Positions 1 to 8,991 of a stretch of DNA of 64,000 bases are shown piece after piece (the first letter of the stretch is position 1; every line of letters starts with the position of its first letter). The stretch comes from Roseovarius litorisediminis (GTDB lineage Bacteria > Pseudomonadota > Alphaproteobacteria > Rhodobacterales > Rhodobacteraceae). The notes below the pieces were generated by a model. The model had not been told where the DNA came from, ran no database searches, and was given only the letters and a program-made list of their open reading frames with translations. The DNA lies in the NCBI RefSeq assembly GCF_900172295.1, contig NZ_FWFL01000001.1, forward strand, positions 496,001 through 560,000, read 5' to 3'. A program made the translations under genes and the position numbers.

Positions 1-522
1 GTGACTGATCAGAACAAAACCTTTTCGGGTCTGCTTCAGTTCATTCTCAAGCCAGCCAATAGCTTCTATGTCCAGATGGTTTGTCGGCTCATCCAACAGC
101 ATCAGGTCGGGCGCCTCGGCCATCAGCTTTGCCAATGCAGCGCGCCTGCGCTCGCCCCCTGAAGCGGTCGCAACGGGTCGGGCGGGATCGAATTTCAATC
201 CCTCACCGGCCATTTCGACGCGGTACATTTCACCTGCGTCCAACCCGCTTAGAGCGTAGTCACCAAGCGTGGCAAACCCCTTCATGTCAGGGTCTTGCTC
301 CATATATCCCACGCTGACGCCCGGTGTGACGACGCGCGCGCCACGGTCCGCCTCAACCAGCCCGGCCATCACCTTCATCAGGGTGGATTTTCCCGACCCG
401 TTACGCCCGACCAGTGCCACCCGGTCGCCCGGTTGAACCACAAGCGATAGATCGTCAAAAACCGGTTCCCCCCCGAAAGTGAGGGAAATGTCGGAAAGCT
501 GAAGTAAGGGTGCACGTGCCAT
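1..522 (-). CDS. ABC-F family ATPase, partial (N-terminal part, Uup-like)
   Basis: The first 174 residues of an ABC-F ATP-binding protein; the gene runs off the left edge. These soluble tandem ATPases have no membrane domain and act on the ribosome or on DNA. Visible in the first nucleotide-binding domain are Walker A GRNGSGKST (residues 39-47), signature SGGERRR (about 121), Walker B LMLLDEPTNHLD with the catalytic Glu near 145, and the switch His near the edge (LISH). The motif DEPTNHLD is typical of ABC-F. The ATG at 522 directly precedes a typical ABC-F opening. Uup is the likeliest subfamily in this group, but the linker and second domain that would decide it are outside the window. Confidence 0.9.
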   Translation of the reverse strand, partial: MARAPLLQLSDISLTFGGEPVFDDLSLVVQPGDRVALVGRNGSGKSTLMKVMAGLVEADRGARVVTPGVSVGYMEQDPDMKGFATLGDYALSGLDAGEMYRVEMAGEGLKFDPARPVATASGGERRRAALAKLMAEAPDLMLLDEPTNHLDIEAIGWLENELKQTRKGFVLISH

Positions 523-610
523 GAGAGGCGGGCTATCCCGGCGCCTTCGGGGCGTCAAGCGAAAGGGAAGGATTATCAAGCACGACCGGACATTTCAGAC
601 TGTGGGCCCG

Positions 611-1354
611 TTACCGCGCCGCAGCCCGCAAAAGCCGCTTGCGAGCCTGAGGAATCGCATTGATCTCGACCCCGGTAAAGACATGCAGCGTATCCAGCTG
701 CCGGTCGACCACCGCATGATCGCTGACCCATCCCCCCATCATCAGATAGGTCCGTAACAGCGGTGGCATCCGCAGCATCGCCTGCCGCGCATCACACGGG
801 CTCTGCCCGGGTTCCTGTGCAAAACGAAAGACCTGTTGCGCCTTAATTTTCGGCCGCCATTGGCACGGGCCAAGGTGACGCTCTTTCAGCAGTGCCAAAG
901 CATCAAGATAAGCAGTGGCATCGGTTCCCGGGAACGACGAGCAGCCAAACAGCATTTCAATGCCATTTTCATCAACAAAGCGCGTCATAACTGCCCAGGC
1001 CACCCGCAGGATATCGGGATCACAGAAACCGGGGCGGATGCAGAAACGGCCTATCTCAGCCATCGGGCCCGGGTAGGCCGTCAGTGCTGACAAATCATAA
1101 AACTGGGCCGAATAACTGCGCGCGATTTCGGCGCCGCTGCTAAGAGGCAGTAGCCGAAAACAACAAAGCAGCGTTCCCGTTTCAGTTTCTTCCACAAGGT
1201 AGTGCCTGCAGATTCCATCGAATTGGTCGCTATCATAACCCTCTGGATCATTGCCCCGGGCAAACGCGATATATCGCAGGCTCTGCGCCGCGCGCAGGGC
1301 CAAGGCCGTGTCGGCCACACGCACACTGTAACGGCTTAAGTTTAAACTTGGCAT
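611..1354 (-). CDS. olsB: L-ornithine N(alpha)-acyltransferase (GNAT-like)
   Basis: A 247-residue protein resembling OlsB, which transfers a 3-hydroxyacyl group from acyl-ACP to the alpha-amino group of ornithine, the first step of ornithine lipid synthesis at the inner membrane. Supporting segments are RYIAFARGND near the N-terminus, the central AEIGRFCIRPGF core and the C-terminal GVEINAIPQARKRLLR tail typical of the family. The start is placed at the internal Met (1354) because the eight residues before it do not look like the family. OlsA, which adds the second acyl chain, is not in the window. The GNAT-like fold is known for the family; substrate is inferred from similarity. Confidence 0.82.
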   Translation of the reverse strand: MPSLNLSRYSVRVADTALALRAAQSLRYIAFARGNDPEGYDSDQFDGICRHYLVEETETGTLLCCFRLLPLSSGAEIARSYSAQFYDLSALTAYPGPMAEIGRFCIRPGFCDPDILRVAWAVMTRFVDENGIEMLFGCSSFPGTDATAYLDALALLKERHLGPCQWRPKIKAQQVFRFAQEPGQSPCDARQAMLRMPPLLRTYLMMGGWVSDHAVVDRQLDTLHVFTGVEINAIPQARKRLLRAAAR

Positions 1355-1430
1355 CACCAATCCTGGCCACTCACACACACGACCTGTTCGGCAACCGTCT
1401 CACGAAAACCTCAGCGGCCCTTTCCAGGCA

Positions 1431-1886
1431 TCAGTTGAACAACTGGCTTGGATCCAGGTTGCCGATATTACCCAACAGTTGCCGCAGGAACCCATTTGAA
1501 ACAACGGACGAGTCGGTCACCCGCCGCGACAAGGGTACGACATTGCCATCCTGAAGACCAAACCGTTCTATATTTGCGATGGCGTCATTCTGGTCAAAAC
1601 TGATCGCCAGAACCTGACGCTCAACCACCTGGGGCCGGTACATGCCGAAGTGACGTACACGACTGCGGACGTAATAATAATTTCCGTCGCTCAGCATACC
1701 CGATGCCGAAGGCGGCCCAACCACATCATCCACCGTTGCGCGGGTATCAACCCCAACCACCAGTTCGGCCAGTTCTTCATCCGACGGCGCGTATCCGTGA
1801 TTCTGATAGGTGGCCGAACAGGCCCCCAACACAACAAGACAGAACATCGCTATGGCGGTACACACCCGGTTTCTGATAGCTAACAT
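1431..1886 (-). CDS. bamE: BamE/SmpA/OmlA outer membrane assembly lipoprotein
   Basis: A 151-residue lipoprotein with a signal peptide and a lipobox VLGAC ending at Cys23, so it should be lipidated and sent to the outer membrane. The middle contains the SmpA/OmlA pattern: a helix with DEELAELVVGVDTRATVDDVVG, then YYYVRSRV and QVLAISFDQND strands. BamE stabilises the BAM complex that inserts beta-barrel proteins. It is divergent from the yceD-rpmF-plsX row, an arrangement I recall as common in Rhodobacteraceae. The C-terminal region after residue 110 extends past the domain and ends in a hydrophobic-polar tail of unknown role. Confidence 0.87.
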   Translation of the reverse strand: MLAIRNRVCTAIAMFCLVVLGACSATYQNHGYAPSDEELAELVVGVDTRATVDDVVGPPSASGMLSDGNYYYVRSRVRHFGMYRPQVVERQVLAISFDQNDAIANIERFGLQDGNVVPLSRRVTDSSVVSNGFLRQLLGNIGNLDPSQLFN

Positions 1887-1975
1887 GTCTGCCCTCTTGA
1901 TCTTGGTCCGACGGACCTTTTATCCCGCTTACAACAAGGTGGCACAATGGTTCAAGAAAGGAAGCAAGTTTAGTG

Positions 1976-2527
1976 ATGGCCGACAAACCAACAAATCCGA
2001 CGATTTTACGCGTAGCCGAGCTTTCGCCGCACAAACCACTTGTCTTTAACATTGTCCCCGACACTGCAGAAAATGCACGCATTGCGGACGAACTTGGCCT
2101 TTCCGCCCTTCGCAAGCTTAATTTCCGCGGAAAGTTGATGGCAGATGGCAAATCCGACTGGCGGCTTGAGGCAACGTTGGGGGCCACAGTGGTTCAGCCC
2201 TGCGTTATCACACTGGCGCCGGTCACCACCCGGATTGATCAATTTGTCGCTCGAAACTTTTTGGCCAACATGCCCGAACCCGACAGTATCGACGAGATAG
2301 AGATGCCCGAGGATGAGACGACAGAACCCCTTGGCGATACGATAGACCTGATTCTGGTGATGACCGAGGCATTGGCCCTTGCCTTGCCCGATTACCCCCG
2401 AAGTGACGATGCGCGCCTGGAAAATGCTGAATTTTCAGCGCCCGGCGTTACTCCGATGACCGACGAGGAAACCAAGCCTTTTGCAGGTCTGGCCGGCTTG
2501 CGTGACAAACTTGAAAAGGGCGACTGA
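1976..2527 (+). CDS. DUF177/YceD family protein
   Basis: A 183-residue acidic cytoplasmic protein of the DUF177 (YceD) family, whose bacterial and plant members are linked to 23S rRNA accumulation. The conserved core here is LRKLNFRGKL then CVITLAPVTTRID, followed by the acidic stretch with DTIDLILVMTEALALALPDYPR, which is the typical DUF177 order. It lies upstream of rpmF, as in many bacteria. GTG at 1973 and ATG at 1976 are adjacent possible starts; ATG is chosen, with a purine-rich GGAAG about 12 bases upstream. Exact biochemical role is not known. Confidence 0.8.
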   Translation: MADKPTNPTILRVAELSPHKPLVFNIVPDTAENARIADELGLSALRKLNFRGKLMADGKSDWRLEATLGATVVQPCVITLAPVTTRIDQFVARNFLANMPEPDSIDEIEMPEDETTEPLGDTIDLILVMTEALALALPDYPRSDDARLENAEFSAPGVTPMTDEETKPFAGLAGLRDKLEKGD

Positions 2528-2682
2528 AGAACGCAAAAAACTGCTTGCTACTGCAGCAATTCACTGTATTTTCTCGCTCTCACCGTAATTTGGGGTTGAA
2601 CCGTCGGCTCTGGAAAGATTAAGAGCCGCAGACGCTCGTGAAACAGGGCCGCTATTGGCCCACAGGAAATTGAGGTTGCGAC

Positions 2683-2889
2683 ATGGCTGTCCAACAGAAC
2701 AAAGTATCGAAATCGCGCCGCAACAATCGTCGCGCACATGACGCCCTGACGGCGGCAAACCCGAACGAATGCCCCAACTGTGGCGAGCTGAAACGCCCGC
2801 ACCATGTTTGTGCAGCCTGCGGGCACTACGCCGACCGCGAGGTTGTGGCCATGGTGGACGACGTCGATCTGGACGACGACGCCGCATAA
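2683..2889 (+). CDS. rpmF: 50S ribosomal protein L32
   Basis: The 68-residue large-subunit protein L32. It starts [20 protein letters not shown], the expected basic N-terminus, and carries the zinc-ribbon pattern [18 protein letters not shown] with four cysteines. The C-terminal acidic tail is usual for alphaproteobacteria. It is followed 23 bases later by plsX, the widespread rpmF-plsX-fabH arrangement that couples ribosome and lipid synthesis. The 155-base gap before it holds no further gene and probably the promoter. Confidence 0.97.
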   Translation: MAVQQNKVSKSRRNNRRAHDALTAANPNECPNCGELKRPHHVCAACGHYADREVVAMVDDVDLDDDAA

Positions 2890-2912
2890 ACACATAAAGG
2901 GCGACCGTCCGC

Positions 2913-4019
2913 ATGACCGCTACGAAGGATAATTCCAAAGCGGGTGCTGGGCGCACCATCATATCGGTTGACGCCATGGGCGGCGATCAGGGACCGGCGA
3001 CAGTTGTCGCCGGTATTTCACTTTCGGCCAGAATAAATCCGGACATCGGGTTTATCCTGCACGGCCCCCGGGCCGTGTTGGAAAAGCTGGTTGCAAAGCG
3101 TAAAAACCTGGGTAGCCGTTGCGAAATCCGTGACGCGGCAGAAGTCGTTTCAATGGAGGACAAACCAAGTCAGGTCGTCCGCCAGGGTCGCAACACCTCG
3201 ATGTGGTCTGCTCTGGAATCCGTGCGAAACGGTGAGGCTACCGTTTGCGTGTCTTGCGGCAACACCGGCGCGTTGATGCTGATGTCCATCATTCGTCTGC
3301 GCAAGCTGAACGGGGTATACCGTCCGGCTATTGCGGTTATGTGGCCCTCGCCCAATCCGCAGGGGTATAACATCATGCTCGACGGCGGCGCCGATATCCG
3401 CGCAGACGCCAAGGATCTGGCGCAATACGCTCTGATGGGAACGTCTTATGCCCGTAATGGTTTTGGCCTGACCCGACCCCGTGTGGGATTACTGAACGTA
3501 GGCACTGAAGAACACAAAGGCCGCTCTGAATTGAAAGAGGCCCACGACCTGATCGCAGCCAACGCCCGCGGCGGGGATTTTGAATTTGTGGGATTCGTCG
3601 AAGGCCGTGACCTGCCGGGTACAAAATGCGATGTCATCGTGACCGACGGCTTCACCGGGAACGTCGCCCTCAAGACTGCGGAAGGCATTGCCAAGTTCAT
3701 CTCGGATGAACTGCGTCAGGCATTCCGCTATTCGCTTTTGTCAAAGCTGGCTTCCGTACTGGCCTATACCTCCCTCAATCGTCTGAAGAAACGGGTTGAC
3801 CCGCGCCGCGCTAACGGCGGGGTCTTTCTGGGCCTGAACGGCACGGTTGTGAAATCTCACGGTGCCGCCGATGCCACGGGCGTCTCGTCTGCTGTGAAAC
3901 TGGCCTATGAACTGGCCCAGTCAGGTTTCTCTGATAAATTGGCAGCGCGGGTTGCATCGGCCACGCTGCATGACCAAGATGACACTTCCGAAGAGTTAAC
4001 CAACGGTGAATCTGAATGA
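2913..4019 (+). CDS. plsX: Phosphate acyltransferase PlsX
   Basis: A 368-residue PlsX, which converts acyl-ACP and phosphate to acyl-phosphate, the donor for the first acylation of glycerol-3-phosphate in phospholipid synthesis. Diagnostic segments are ISVDAMGGDQGP at residues 17-28, SCGNTGALM near 112, MLDGGADI near 155 and FVEGRDLPG and VTDGFTGNVALK in the second half. Its stop overlaps the fabH start by four bases (ATGA), so the two are translationally coupled. Length is normal for the family. The start follows a purine-rich site between rpmF and this gene. Confidence 0.97.
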   Translation: MTATKDNSKAGAGRTIISVDAMGGDQGPATVVAGISLSARINPDIGFILHGPRAVLEKLVAKRKNLGSRCEIRDAAEVVSMEDKPSQVVRQGRNTSMWSALESVRNGEATVCVSCGNTGALMLMSIIRLRKLNGVYRPAIAVMWPSPNPQGYNIMLDGGADIRADAKDLAQYALMGTSYARNGFGLTRPRVGLLNVGTEEHKGRSELKEAHDLIAANARGGDFEFVGFVEGRDLPGTKCDVIVTDGFTGNVALKTAEGIAKFISDELRQAFRYSLLSKLASVLAYTSLNRLKKRVDPRRANGGVFLGLNGTVVKSHGAADATGVSSAVKLAYELAQSGFSDKLAARVASATLHDQDDTSEELTNGESE

Positions 4020-4990
4020 CTGTACGCGCCGTTGTCGAGGGCGTTGGCCACTACCTGCCCGATCGAATTGTGCCCAACTCCGAATTCGAGAAAACTCTGG
4101 ATACGTCCGATGACTGGATCCGCACCCGTTCGGGCATCGAACGCCGCCGGTTCGCCGCCGAAGGACAGACAACCTCGGATCTGGCCGTTCGCGCAGCGCA
4201 GGCTGCGTTGAAGAATGCAGGGCTTACGGCCGATGACATTGATGGCCTGATCGTTGCCACCTCCACGCCCGACCTGACGTTTCCCTCGGTCGCCACCATG
4301 GTGCAACAAAAACTGGGCATGACGCGCGGATTTGGTTTTGATGTGCAGGCTGTCTGTGCCGGGTTCATCTATGCTTTGACCAACGCCAACGCCCTGATCG
4401 TCGCGGGCCAGGCCAAGCGCCTGTTGGTCATCGGCGCCGAAACCTTCAGCCGAATCATGGACTGGACCGATCGCTCCACTTGCGTGCTTTTTGGCGACGG
4501 TGCTGGCGCACTGATCCTGTCCGCTCACGATGGCAACGGCGACAACAGTGACCGTGGCATCCTGTCGGCCGACATCAACTCGGACGGGCGCTATCGCGAT
4601 ATGCTTTACGTCGACGGCGGCGTGTCATCCACCGGAACCTCGGGAAAACTGCGCATGCAGGGTAATCCCCTGTTCCGTCAGGCCGTTGAAAAACTGACCA
4701 GCACCGCCGAATCCGCGCTGGAAAAAATTGATCTGCAAGGGACCGACGTGGACTGGATCGTACCGCATCAGGCCAATATCCGGATCATTCAGGGCACCGC
4801 CAAGAAAATGGGTATATCCATGGATCATGTGATCGTCACAGTTCAGGATCATGGCAATACCTCGGCCGCATCGATCCCTCTGGCGCTGTCGGTTGGCGTT
4901 GAAGAGGGCAAGATCAAACAAGGCGATATTGTCCTGTCCGAGGCCATCGGTGGCGGTCTTGCCTGGGGCGCGGTCGTTCTGCGCTGGTAA
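4016..4990 (+). CDS. fabH: Beta-ketoacyl-ACP synthase III
   Basis: A 324-residue FabH, which condenses acetyl-CoA with malonyl-ACP to start fatty acid synthesis. The catalytic triad is visible: Cys114 in QAVCAGF, His251 in VPHQANIR and Asn281 in DHGNTSAAS. It overlaps plsX by four bases and so belongs to the rpmF-plsX-fabH unit. The C-terminal [13 protein letters not shown] is typical. Nothing unusual is seen. Confidence 0.98.
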   Translation: MTVRAVVEGVGHYLPDRIVPNSEFEKTLDTSDDWIRTRSGIERRRFAAEGQTTSDLAVRAAQAALKNAGLTADDIDGLIVATSTPDLTFPSVATMVQQKLGMTRGFGFDVQAVCAGFIYALTNANALIVAGQAKRLLVIGAETFSRIMDWTDRSTCVLFGDGAGALILSAHDGNGDNSDRGILSADINSDGRYRDMLYVDGGVSSTGTSGKLRMQGNPLFRQAVEKLTSTAESALEKIDLQGTDVDWIVPHQANIRIIQGTAKKMGISMDHVIVTVQDHGNTSAASIPLALSVGVEEGKIKQGDIVLSEAIGGGLAWGAVVLRW

Positions 4991-5040
4991 AAACGCCGAA
5001 ATACGCAGAATCTCGCGCTTTAACGGCAATGCCCAAGCCG

Positions 5041-5076
5041 TTGACATTGACACGGAAATTCCTTCCACCCTAAAGT
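5041..5076 (+). promoter_or_regulatory. Putative sigma-70 promoter of ihfA
   Basis: A perfect -35 TTGACA (5041-5046), repeated immediately as a second TTGACA (5047-5052), lies 18 bases before a TAAAGT -10-like hexamer (5071-5076), 24 bases ahead of the ihfA start. This suggests ihfA has its own promoter in addition to read-through from fabH. Inferred from consensus only. Confidence 0.5.
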
Positions 5077-5099
5077 TGGTAAAAGAGCGAGGGGATGTG

Positions 5100-5402
5100 A
5101 TGAGCGACAAAACTTTAACAAGAATGGATTTGAGCGAGGCCGTGTTTCGTGAGGTTGGCCTTTCAAGAAACGATTCAGCACAGCTGGTAGAAAGCGTTCT
5201 GGAACACATGTCGGACGCGCTGGTGCGTGGCGAGCAGGTCAAGATTTCGTCTTTTGGTACGTTTTCTGTCCGCGATAAATCGGCCCGTGTCGGTCGCAAC
5301 CCGAAAACCGGTGAAGAGGTACCAATCAACCCCCGCCGGGTTTTGACATTCCGACCGTCGCATCTGATGAAAGATCGGGTTGCTGCCGGTAATAAAAGCT
5401 AG
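5100..5402 (+). CDS. ihfA: Integration host factor subunit alpha
   Basis: A 100-residue DNA-bending protein of the HU/IHF family. The alpha-subunit features are [19 protein letters not shown] at the N-terminus, [14 protein letters not shown] and the DNA-intercalating arm [17 protein letters not shown] with its conserved Pro. It works with IHF-beta (not in the window). The in-frame upstream extension overlaps fabH and is not used; ATG at 5100 has a GAGGGG ribosome site just upstream. It is followed 14 bases later by a MerR-type gene, a common alphaproteobacterial pair. Confidence 0.96.
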   Translation: MSDKTLTRMDLSEAVFREVGLSRNDSAQLVESVLEHMSDALVRGEQVKISSFGTFSVRDKSARVGRNPKTGEEVPINPRRVLTFRPSHLMKDRVAAGNKS

Positions 5403-5416
5403 GAAAATCGCCGGTC

Positions 5417-6400
5417 ATGGCAAAATCCGCCGACGCCTTCCGAACAATCAGCGAAGTAGCCGACTGGCTTGATACGCCTGCGCACGTTTTGCGGTTCTGG
5501 GAAAGCAAGTTCTCTCAGGTCAAACCGGTCAAGCGCGCCGGAGGACGTCGGTATTACAGACCAGCAGACATGCTGCTTTTGGGTGGCATAAAAAAACTGT
5601 TGCACGATGATGGCGTCACCATCAAAGGCGTGCAGAAAATCTTGCGCGAACAGGGCGTCAAATACGTATCGGGCTTTTCTCAAAGTCTGGATGGCGAAAC
5701 AGAAGGCGCTACAATCGACATCGCGCTTGAGGTCCCGCTTCAGGCGGCCCCTGCCGCTACCGTGGTGAGTTTCCAGCGGGACACTCACGAACAAGAAACC
5801 ACAGTTGATTCCGCTGATACCAGCGACGCACCGGCAGAAGTCGAGCCTCAGCCAGAGGACGTAGCGCTTTCAGACACTGAAGACACCGACAATTACCTTG
5901 ATGTAGACCGTGACGAGGCAACAAAGCCCGAACCATCCGAGCTGGATGAGACGCTGGATAACATCTTTTCCCGGCTAGACGCGGCCGATCCTGAAAAGTC
6001 CTCATCAGATACGTCCGAAGACGAACCCGAAACCAAGGCCACTGAAACGCCCGACGAGTCGCGTGCCGTCGATGCCGAACTGCAACCGCCCGCAGAAGTC
6101 CAGGCCACCCCGGCAGATATCGACAGAGCTGACGAGGCTGCCAATACACCTGAAGCTGAAGAACAGGCTGGACAAGATCTGGAACCGGCGGTTGCGGAAG
6201 ATGAACCGCCCCGCCCGGCCCCGCTGCAAATCGATATACCAGACGATCCGACAGATTCGGTCGACGCCCCGGCGGGTATTCTAACGGCCATGGCCGCTTT
6301 GAAACGACCGATATCCAAAGACCATGCCAGACGTCTTCGTCAAATAGCGGGCCGCTTGCGCGATGTAGACAACGGCAAAGATACACACCTGGGCGACTAA
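5417..6400 (+). CDS. MerR-family HTH protein with long acidic tail
   Basis: A 327-residue protein. Residues 9-75 form a MerR winged helix ([25 protein letters not shown] then [14 protein letters not shown]). The remaining 230 residues are a low-complexity tail rich in Asp, Glu, Pro and Ala, ending in a conserved basic helix [17 protein letters not shown]. No effector-binding domain or cysteine metal site is visible, so it is not a classical metal- or drug-sensing MerR. It follows ihfA closely, a pair conserved in alphaproteobacteria. Its target genes are unknown. Confidence 0.85.
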   Translation: MAKSADAFRTISEVADWLDTPAHVLRFWESKFSQVKPVKRAGGRRYYRPADMLLLGGIKKLLHDDGVTIKGVQKILREQGVKYVSGFSQSLDGETEGATIDIALEVPLQAAPAATVVSFQRDTHEQETTVDSADTSDAPAEVEPQPEDVALSDTEDTDNYLDVDRDEATKPEPSELDETLDNIFSRLDAADPEKSSSDTSEDEPETKATETPDESRAVDAELQPPAEVQATPADIDRADEAANTPEAEEQAGQDLEPAVAEDEPPRPAPLQIDIPDDPTDSVDAPAGILTAMAALKRPISKDHARRLRQIAGRLRDVDNGKDTHLGD

Positions 6401-6462
6401 GGCGAAAAATTGGGAAATACCTCTTGTCCCTACGGTGAAAACAAGTATGTAACCCCAATCGT

Positions 6463-6539
6463 CGGGCTATGGCGCAGCCTGGTAGCGCGTCCGTCTGGGG
6501 GACGGAAGGTCGCAGGTTCGAGTCCTGCTAGCCCGACCA
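6463..6539 (+). tRNA. tRNA-Pro (anticodon GGG)
   Basis: A 77-base cloverleaf with encoded CCA. The acceptor stem pairs CGGGCTA with TAGCCCG, the anticodon stem pairs TCCGT with ACGGA, the anticodon GGG is at 6497-6499 (reads CCC/CCU), and the T-loop GGTTCGAGTCC is normal. It sits between the MerR-type gene and dcd. Confidence 0.97.
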
Positions 6540-6618
6540 ATTATTTACCGACGACCCTGCCTTTGATCGCCCGGTTTTGGGCCTCGCCACGGGTGCGGGG
6601 CAGCCAAAAGGGGCTGAC

Positions 6619-7695
6619 ATGACAGGCGTTCTTTCCAGCCAGCAACTGAGGACCATGATTGCCGAGGGACAGCTTTCGGCTGAACCGGCGATCATTCCTG
6701 AACAGATCCAACCCGCCAGCCTTGATTTACGGCTTGGCGCGGTAGCCTACCGCGTGCGCGCGTCCTTTCTGACCGGCGCCAACGCAACGGTCGCGGGTCG
6801 GCTGAAAGAATTCGAAATGCATCAGGTCGACCTCAGCCAGGGTGCGGTGCTTGAAAAAGGCTGTGTCTACGTTGTGCCGCTGATGGAATCGCTGAACCTT
6901 CCCAAAGGCATCCAGGCAGTGGCGAATGCCAAATCCTCAACCGGTCGGCTTGATTTGCTGACCCGCACAATCACCGATGGCGGTGTCGAATTCGACCGCA
7001 TTCCTCAAGGTTACAAAGGTCCGCTTTACGCCGAAATTTGCCCGCGGTCGTTTTCGGTTCTCGTCCGTCCGGGTATGCGGCTCAATCAGATTCGGTTCCG
7101 CGACGGTCAGGCTGTGTTGGACGACACAGCGCTGCAAGCCCTGCACGCCGAAAGCCCCCTGGTAGACGGTGCCGCAGTGATCGACGACGGCCTTGGGTTT
7201 TCCGTCGATCTGCAACCCACCGAAACCACCCTTGTGGGCTATCGCGCCAAACCGCATACCGGGGTGATCGATCTGGACCGGATCGGACATTACAATCCCG
7301 CCGAATACTGGGAAGAGGTGCACGCCGAAAACGGTCATATCATTCTTGATCCGGGCGCGTTCTATATCCTTGTCAGCCGCGAGGCTGTGCATATCCCGCC
7401 CGCATATGCTGCTGAAATGGCGCCCTATCTTGCCATGGTCGGGGAATTCCGGGTGCATTACGCAGGTTTTTTCGATCCCGGCTTTGGCCACGATGCCGCA
7501 GGCGGCAAAGGCTCACGCGGGGTCCTTGAAGTGCGCTGCCATGAGGCCCCTTTTGTACTGGAACACGGCCAGATCGTGGGCCGACTGGTCTATGAAAAAA
7601 TGGATATGGTTCCCGACCAGCTTTATGGCGCGGGGATTGCATCGAACTATCAGGGACAGGGCCTGAAGCTTTCAAAGCATTTCAGGACAGCCTGA
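6619..7695 (+). CDS. dcd: dCTP deaminase, long form
   Basis: A 358-residue 2'-deoxycytidine 5'-triphosphate deaminase of the two-domain type found in alphaproteobacteria, about twice the length of E. coli Dcd. It deaminates dCTP to dUTP for thymidylate synthesis. Motifs include IQPASLDLRLG (residues 34-44), the nucleotide-site segment NAKSSTGRLDLLTRTITD near 110 and the repeated-domain segments AGFFDPGFGH and LEVRCHEAPF near 290-320. The start at 6619 is chosen over an upstream in-frame Met because the family begins close to SSQQLRTMI and 6577 lies in tRNA-proximal sequence. Confidence 0.9.
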   Translation: MTGVLSSQQLRTMIAEGQLSAEPAIIPEQIQPASLDLRLGAVAYRVRASFLTGANATVAGRLKEFEMHQVDLSQGAVLEKGCVYVVPLMESLNLPKGIQAVANAKSSTGRLDLLTRTITDGGVEFDRIPQGYKGPLYAEICPRSFSVLVRPGMRLNQIRFRDGQAVLDDTALQALHAESPLVDGAAVIDDGLGFSVDLQPTETTLVGYRAKPHTGVIDLDRIGHYNPAEYWEEVHAENGHIILDPGAFYILVSREAVHIPPAYAAEMAPYLAMVGEFRVHYAGFFDPGFGHDAAGGKGSRGVLEVRCHEAPFVLEHGQIVGRLVYEKMDMVPDQLYGAGIASNYQGQGLKLSKHFRTA

Positions 7696-7770
7696 ACTGC
7701 AGTTCGGCTTAAAACCGCTTGTTTCACGCAAAACTACCCAAACGTATAGACCGTTAAACTGATAGCAAAT

Positions 7771-7786
7771 ATTAGTCGCCTATAGG
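7771..7786 (+). promoter_or_regulatory. 16-bp motif, copy 1 (ATTA[G/C]TCGCCTATAGG)
   Basis: ATTAGTCGCCTATAGG occurs here and again with one change at 19655-19670. The two are followed at slightly different distances by GTTACTCTCA or TTGCTCTCA. This copy lies 36 bases before a small membrane-protein ORF, so it may be a promoter element or operator. Function unknown. Confidence 0.4.
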
Positions 7787-7821
7787 ACGAGTTACTCTCA
7801 TTTGCATACAAGGGTTTTACA

Positions 7822-7962
7822 ATGGATATCCGGCGTTATTTACCATCAAGGCCAATTGTGATTCTTGCTGCTTTTTCCATTTTTTTTGCAGTTACATCTG
7901 TAATGCAACATCAGCCCTCAACGGGGTATGGCGACAAATCCGGTAGTTCCAGAACACCATAA
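7822..7962 (+). CDS. Predicted 46-residue single-pass membrane protein
   Basis: A short ORF with sequence starting MDIRRYLPSRP, a hydrophobic segment IVILAAFSIFFAVTSVM (residues 12-28) after positive charges, and a polar tail rich in Gly and Ser. It could be a membrane micro-protein or a secreted peptide. Support is the charge pattern, the AGGG about ten bases upstream and the conserved motif 36 bases ahead. I do not recognise a family. The rest of the 7696-8053 gap holds nothing else I can support. Confidence 0.4.
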   Translation: MDIRRYLPSRPIVILAAFSIFFAVTSVMQHQPSTGYGDKSGSSRTP

Positions 7963-8053
7963 AACGCCTGCATCATCTATGATCGGCCACCCTGATTGAA
8001 AACAGCTCAGGCGGTAGTTGGATCAAGCTTTGTATGGCGCAGATGCCCGACGT

Positions 8054-8257
8054 TCAACGCATCCGGCGCGCGATCTTCATCGCCTGTTTCGACCGCTTGG
8101 TGGTTTCGGCGGTATTCAGGCTTTGGCCCTGTTGTTCGGCGGCATTCCCACGACTCATCCGGTTTCCGACGGCATCGATCCCCGCATTCACGCCCTTGCG
8201 GAGCAAACGGCGCATGACCATCCGGATCACCATGGTGACTATCTGATTGACGTTCAT
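8054..8257 (-). CDS. Small basic protein of unknown function
   Basis: A 67-residue basic protein, MNVNQIVTMVIRMVMRRL at the start, followed by a Gly/Arg-rich middle and a lysine/arginine C-terminus. The N-terminal 20 residues could form an amphipathic or membrane-associated helix. It is the last gene of the scp row (67 bases after scpB). I recall similar short proteins in Rhodobacteraceae but no function. In related genomes tat genes often follow scpB; none is seen here. Confidence 0.6.
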   Translation of the reverse strand: MNVNQIVTMVIRMVMRRLLRKGVNAGIDAVGNRMSRGNAAEQQGQSLNTAETTKRSKQAMKIARRMR

Positions 8258-8324
8258 TTCGCTCTCCGTTTCCGCCTCATGTCAGCCACGTAACATGAAA
8301 CTGTGCAAATTTCGCGGCAACGCT

Positions 8325-8987
8325 TTAATCTTCAAACAGCTCGTTTTGACCTTCGGGTGTTTCTTCTTCTGCGTCGTGGTCACCGTCACCCAGTTGTGGC
8401 ATCGATCCAGGGGGCGGTCGGTTTTCCAGCAAACCGGCCGAGCGCAGTTCTTTAAGACCGGGCAAATCTCGCGCACTTTCCAGACCGAAGTGGTCCAGAA
8501 ATTCCTGCGTTACGACAAACGTTACTGGTCGCCCCGGTGTCATTTTACGGCGGCCAAAGCGGATCCATTCCATTTCCAGCAATTGATCCACCGTGCCACG
8601 GCTGACGGAAACGCCGCGTATTTCTTCAATTTCGGCGCGGGTTACCGGCTGATGATAGGCGATGATCGCCAGAGTTTCGATGGCTGCCCGCGACAATTTG
8701 CGGGTCTCAACCGTTTCCCGGCGCATCAGGAAGCCCAGATCGGGCGCAGTGCGTATGGCCCATGAATCACCCACACGTACCACCCGCACGCCACGCCCCT
8801 CATATCGCTTTCGCAGATGCACAAGCGCTTCTGCCGGATCGCTGCCATGGGGCATGCGTGCTTCCAGCTCCTTAACGGTAACCGGTTCGACCGTGGCAAA
8901 CAGGATCGCCTCTATCATGCGCTCCTGTTCTGCAATTGGCGGCGCTTCAAATAATGATTTTTCTTTTTTTTCTATATCTTCTGACAT
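8325..8987 (-). CDS. scpB: Segregation and condensation protein B
   Basis: A 220-residue ScpB (kite-type winged-helix protein) of the SMC-ScpAB condensin that compacts and separates the chromosome. The family core is MIEAILFATVEPVTVKELEARMP, then SRAAIETLAIIAYHQPVTRAEIEEIRGVS and PVTFVVTQEFLDHFGL. It starts four bases after scpA ends. Family length normal, with an acidic C-terminus. SMC itself is not in the window. Confidence 0.93.
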   Translation of the reverse strand: MSEDIEKKEKSLFEAPPIAEQERMIEAILFATVEPVTVKELEARMPHGSDPAEALVHLRKRYEGRGVRVVRVGDSWAIRTAPDLGFLMRRETVETRKLSRAAIETLAIIAYHQPVTRAEIEEIRGVSVSRGTVDQLLEMEWIRFGRRKMTPGRPVTFVVTQEFLDHFGLESARDLPGLKELRSAGLLENRPPPGSMPQLGDGDHDAEEETPEGQNELFED

Positions 8988-8991
8988 CTTC

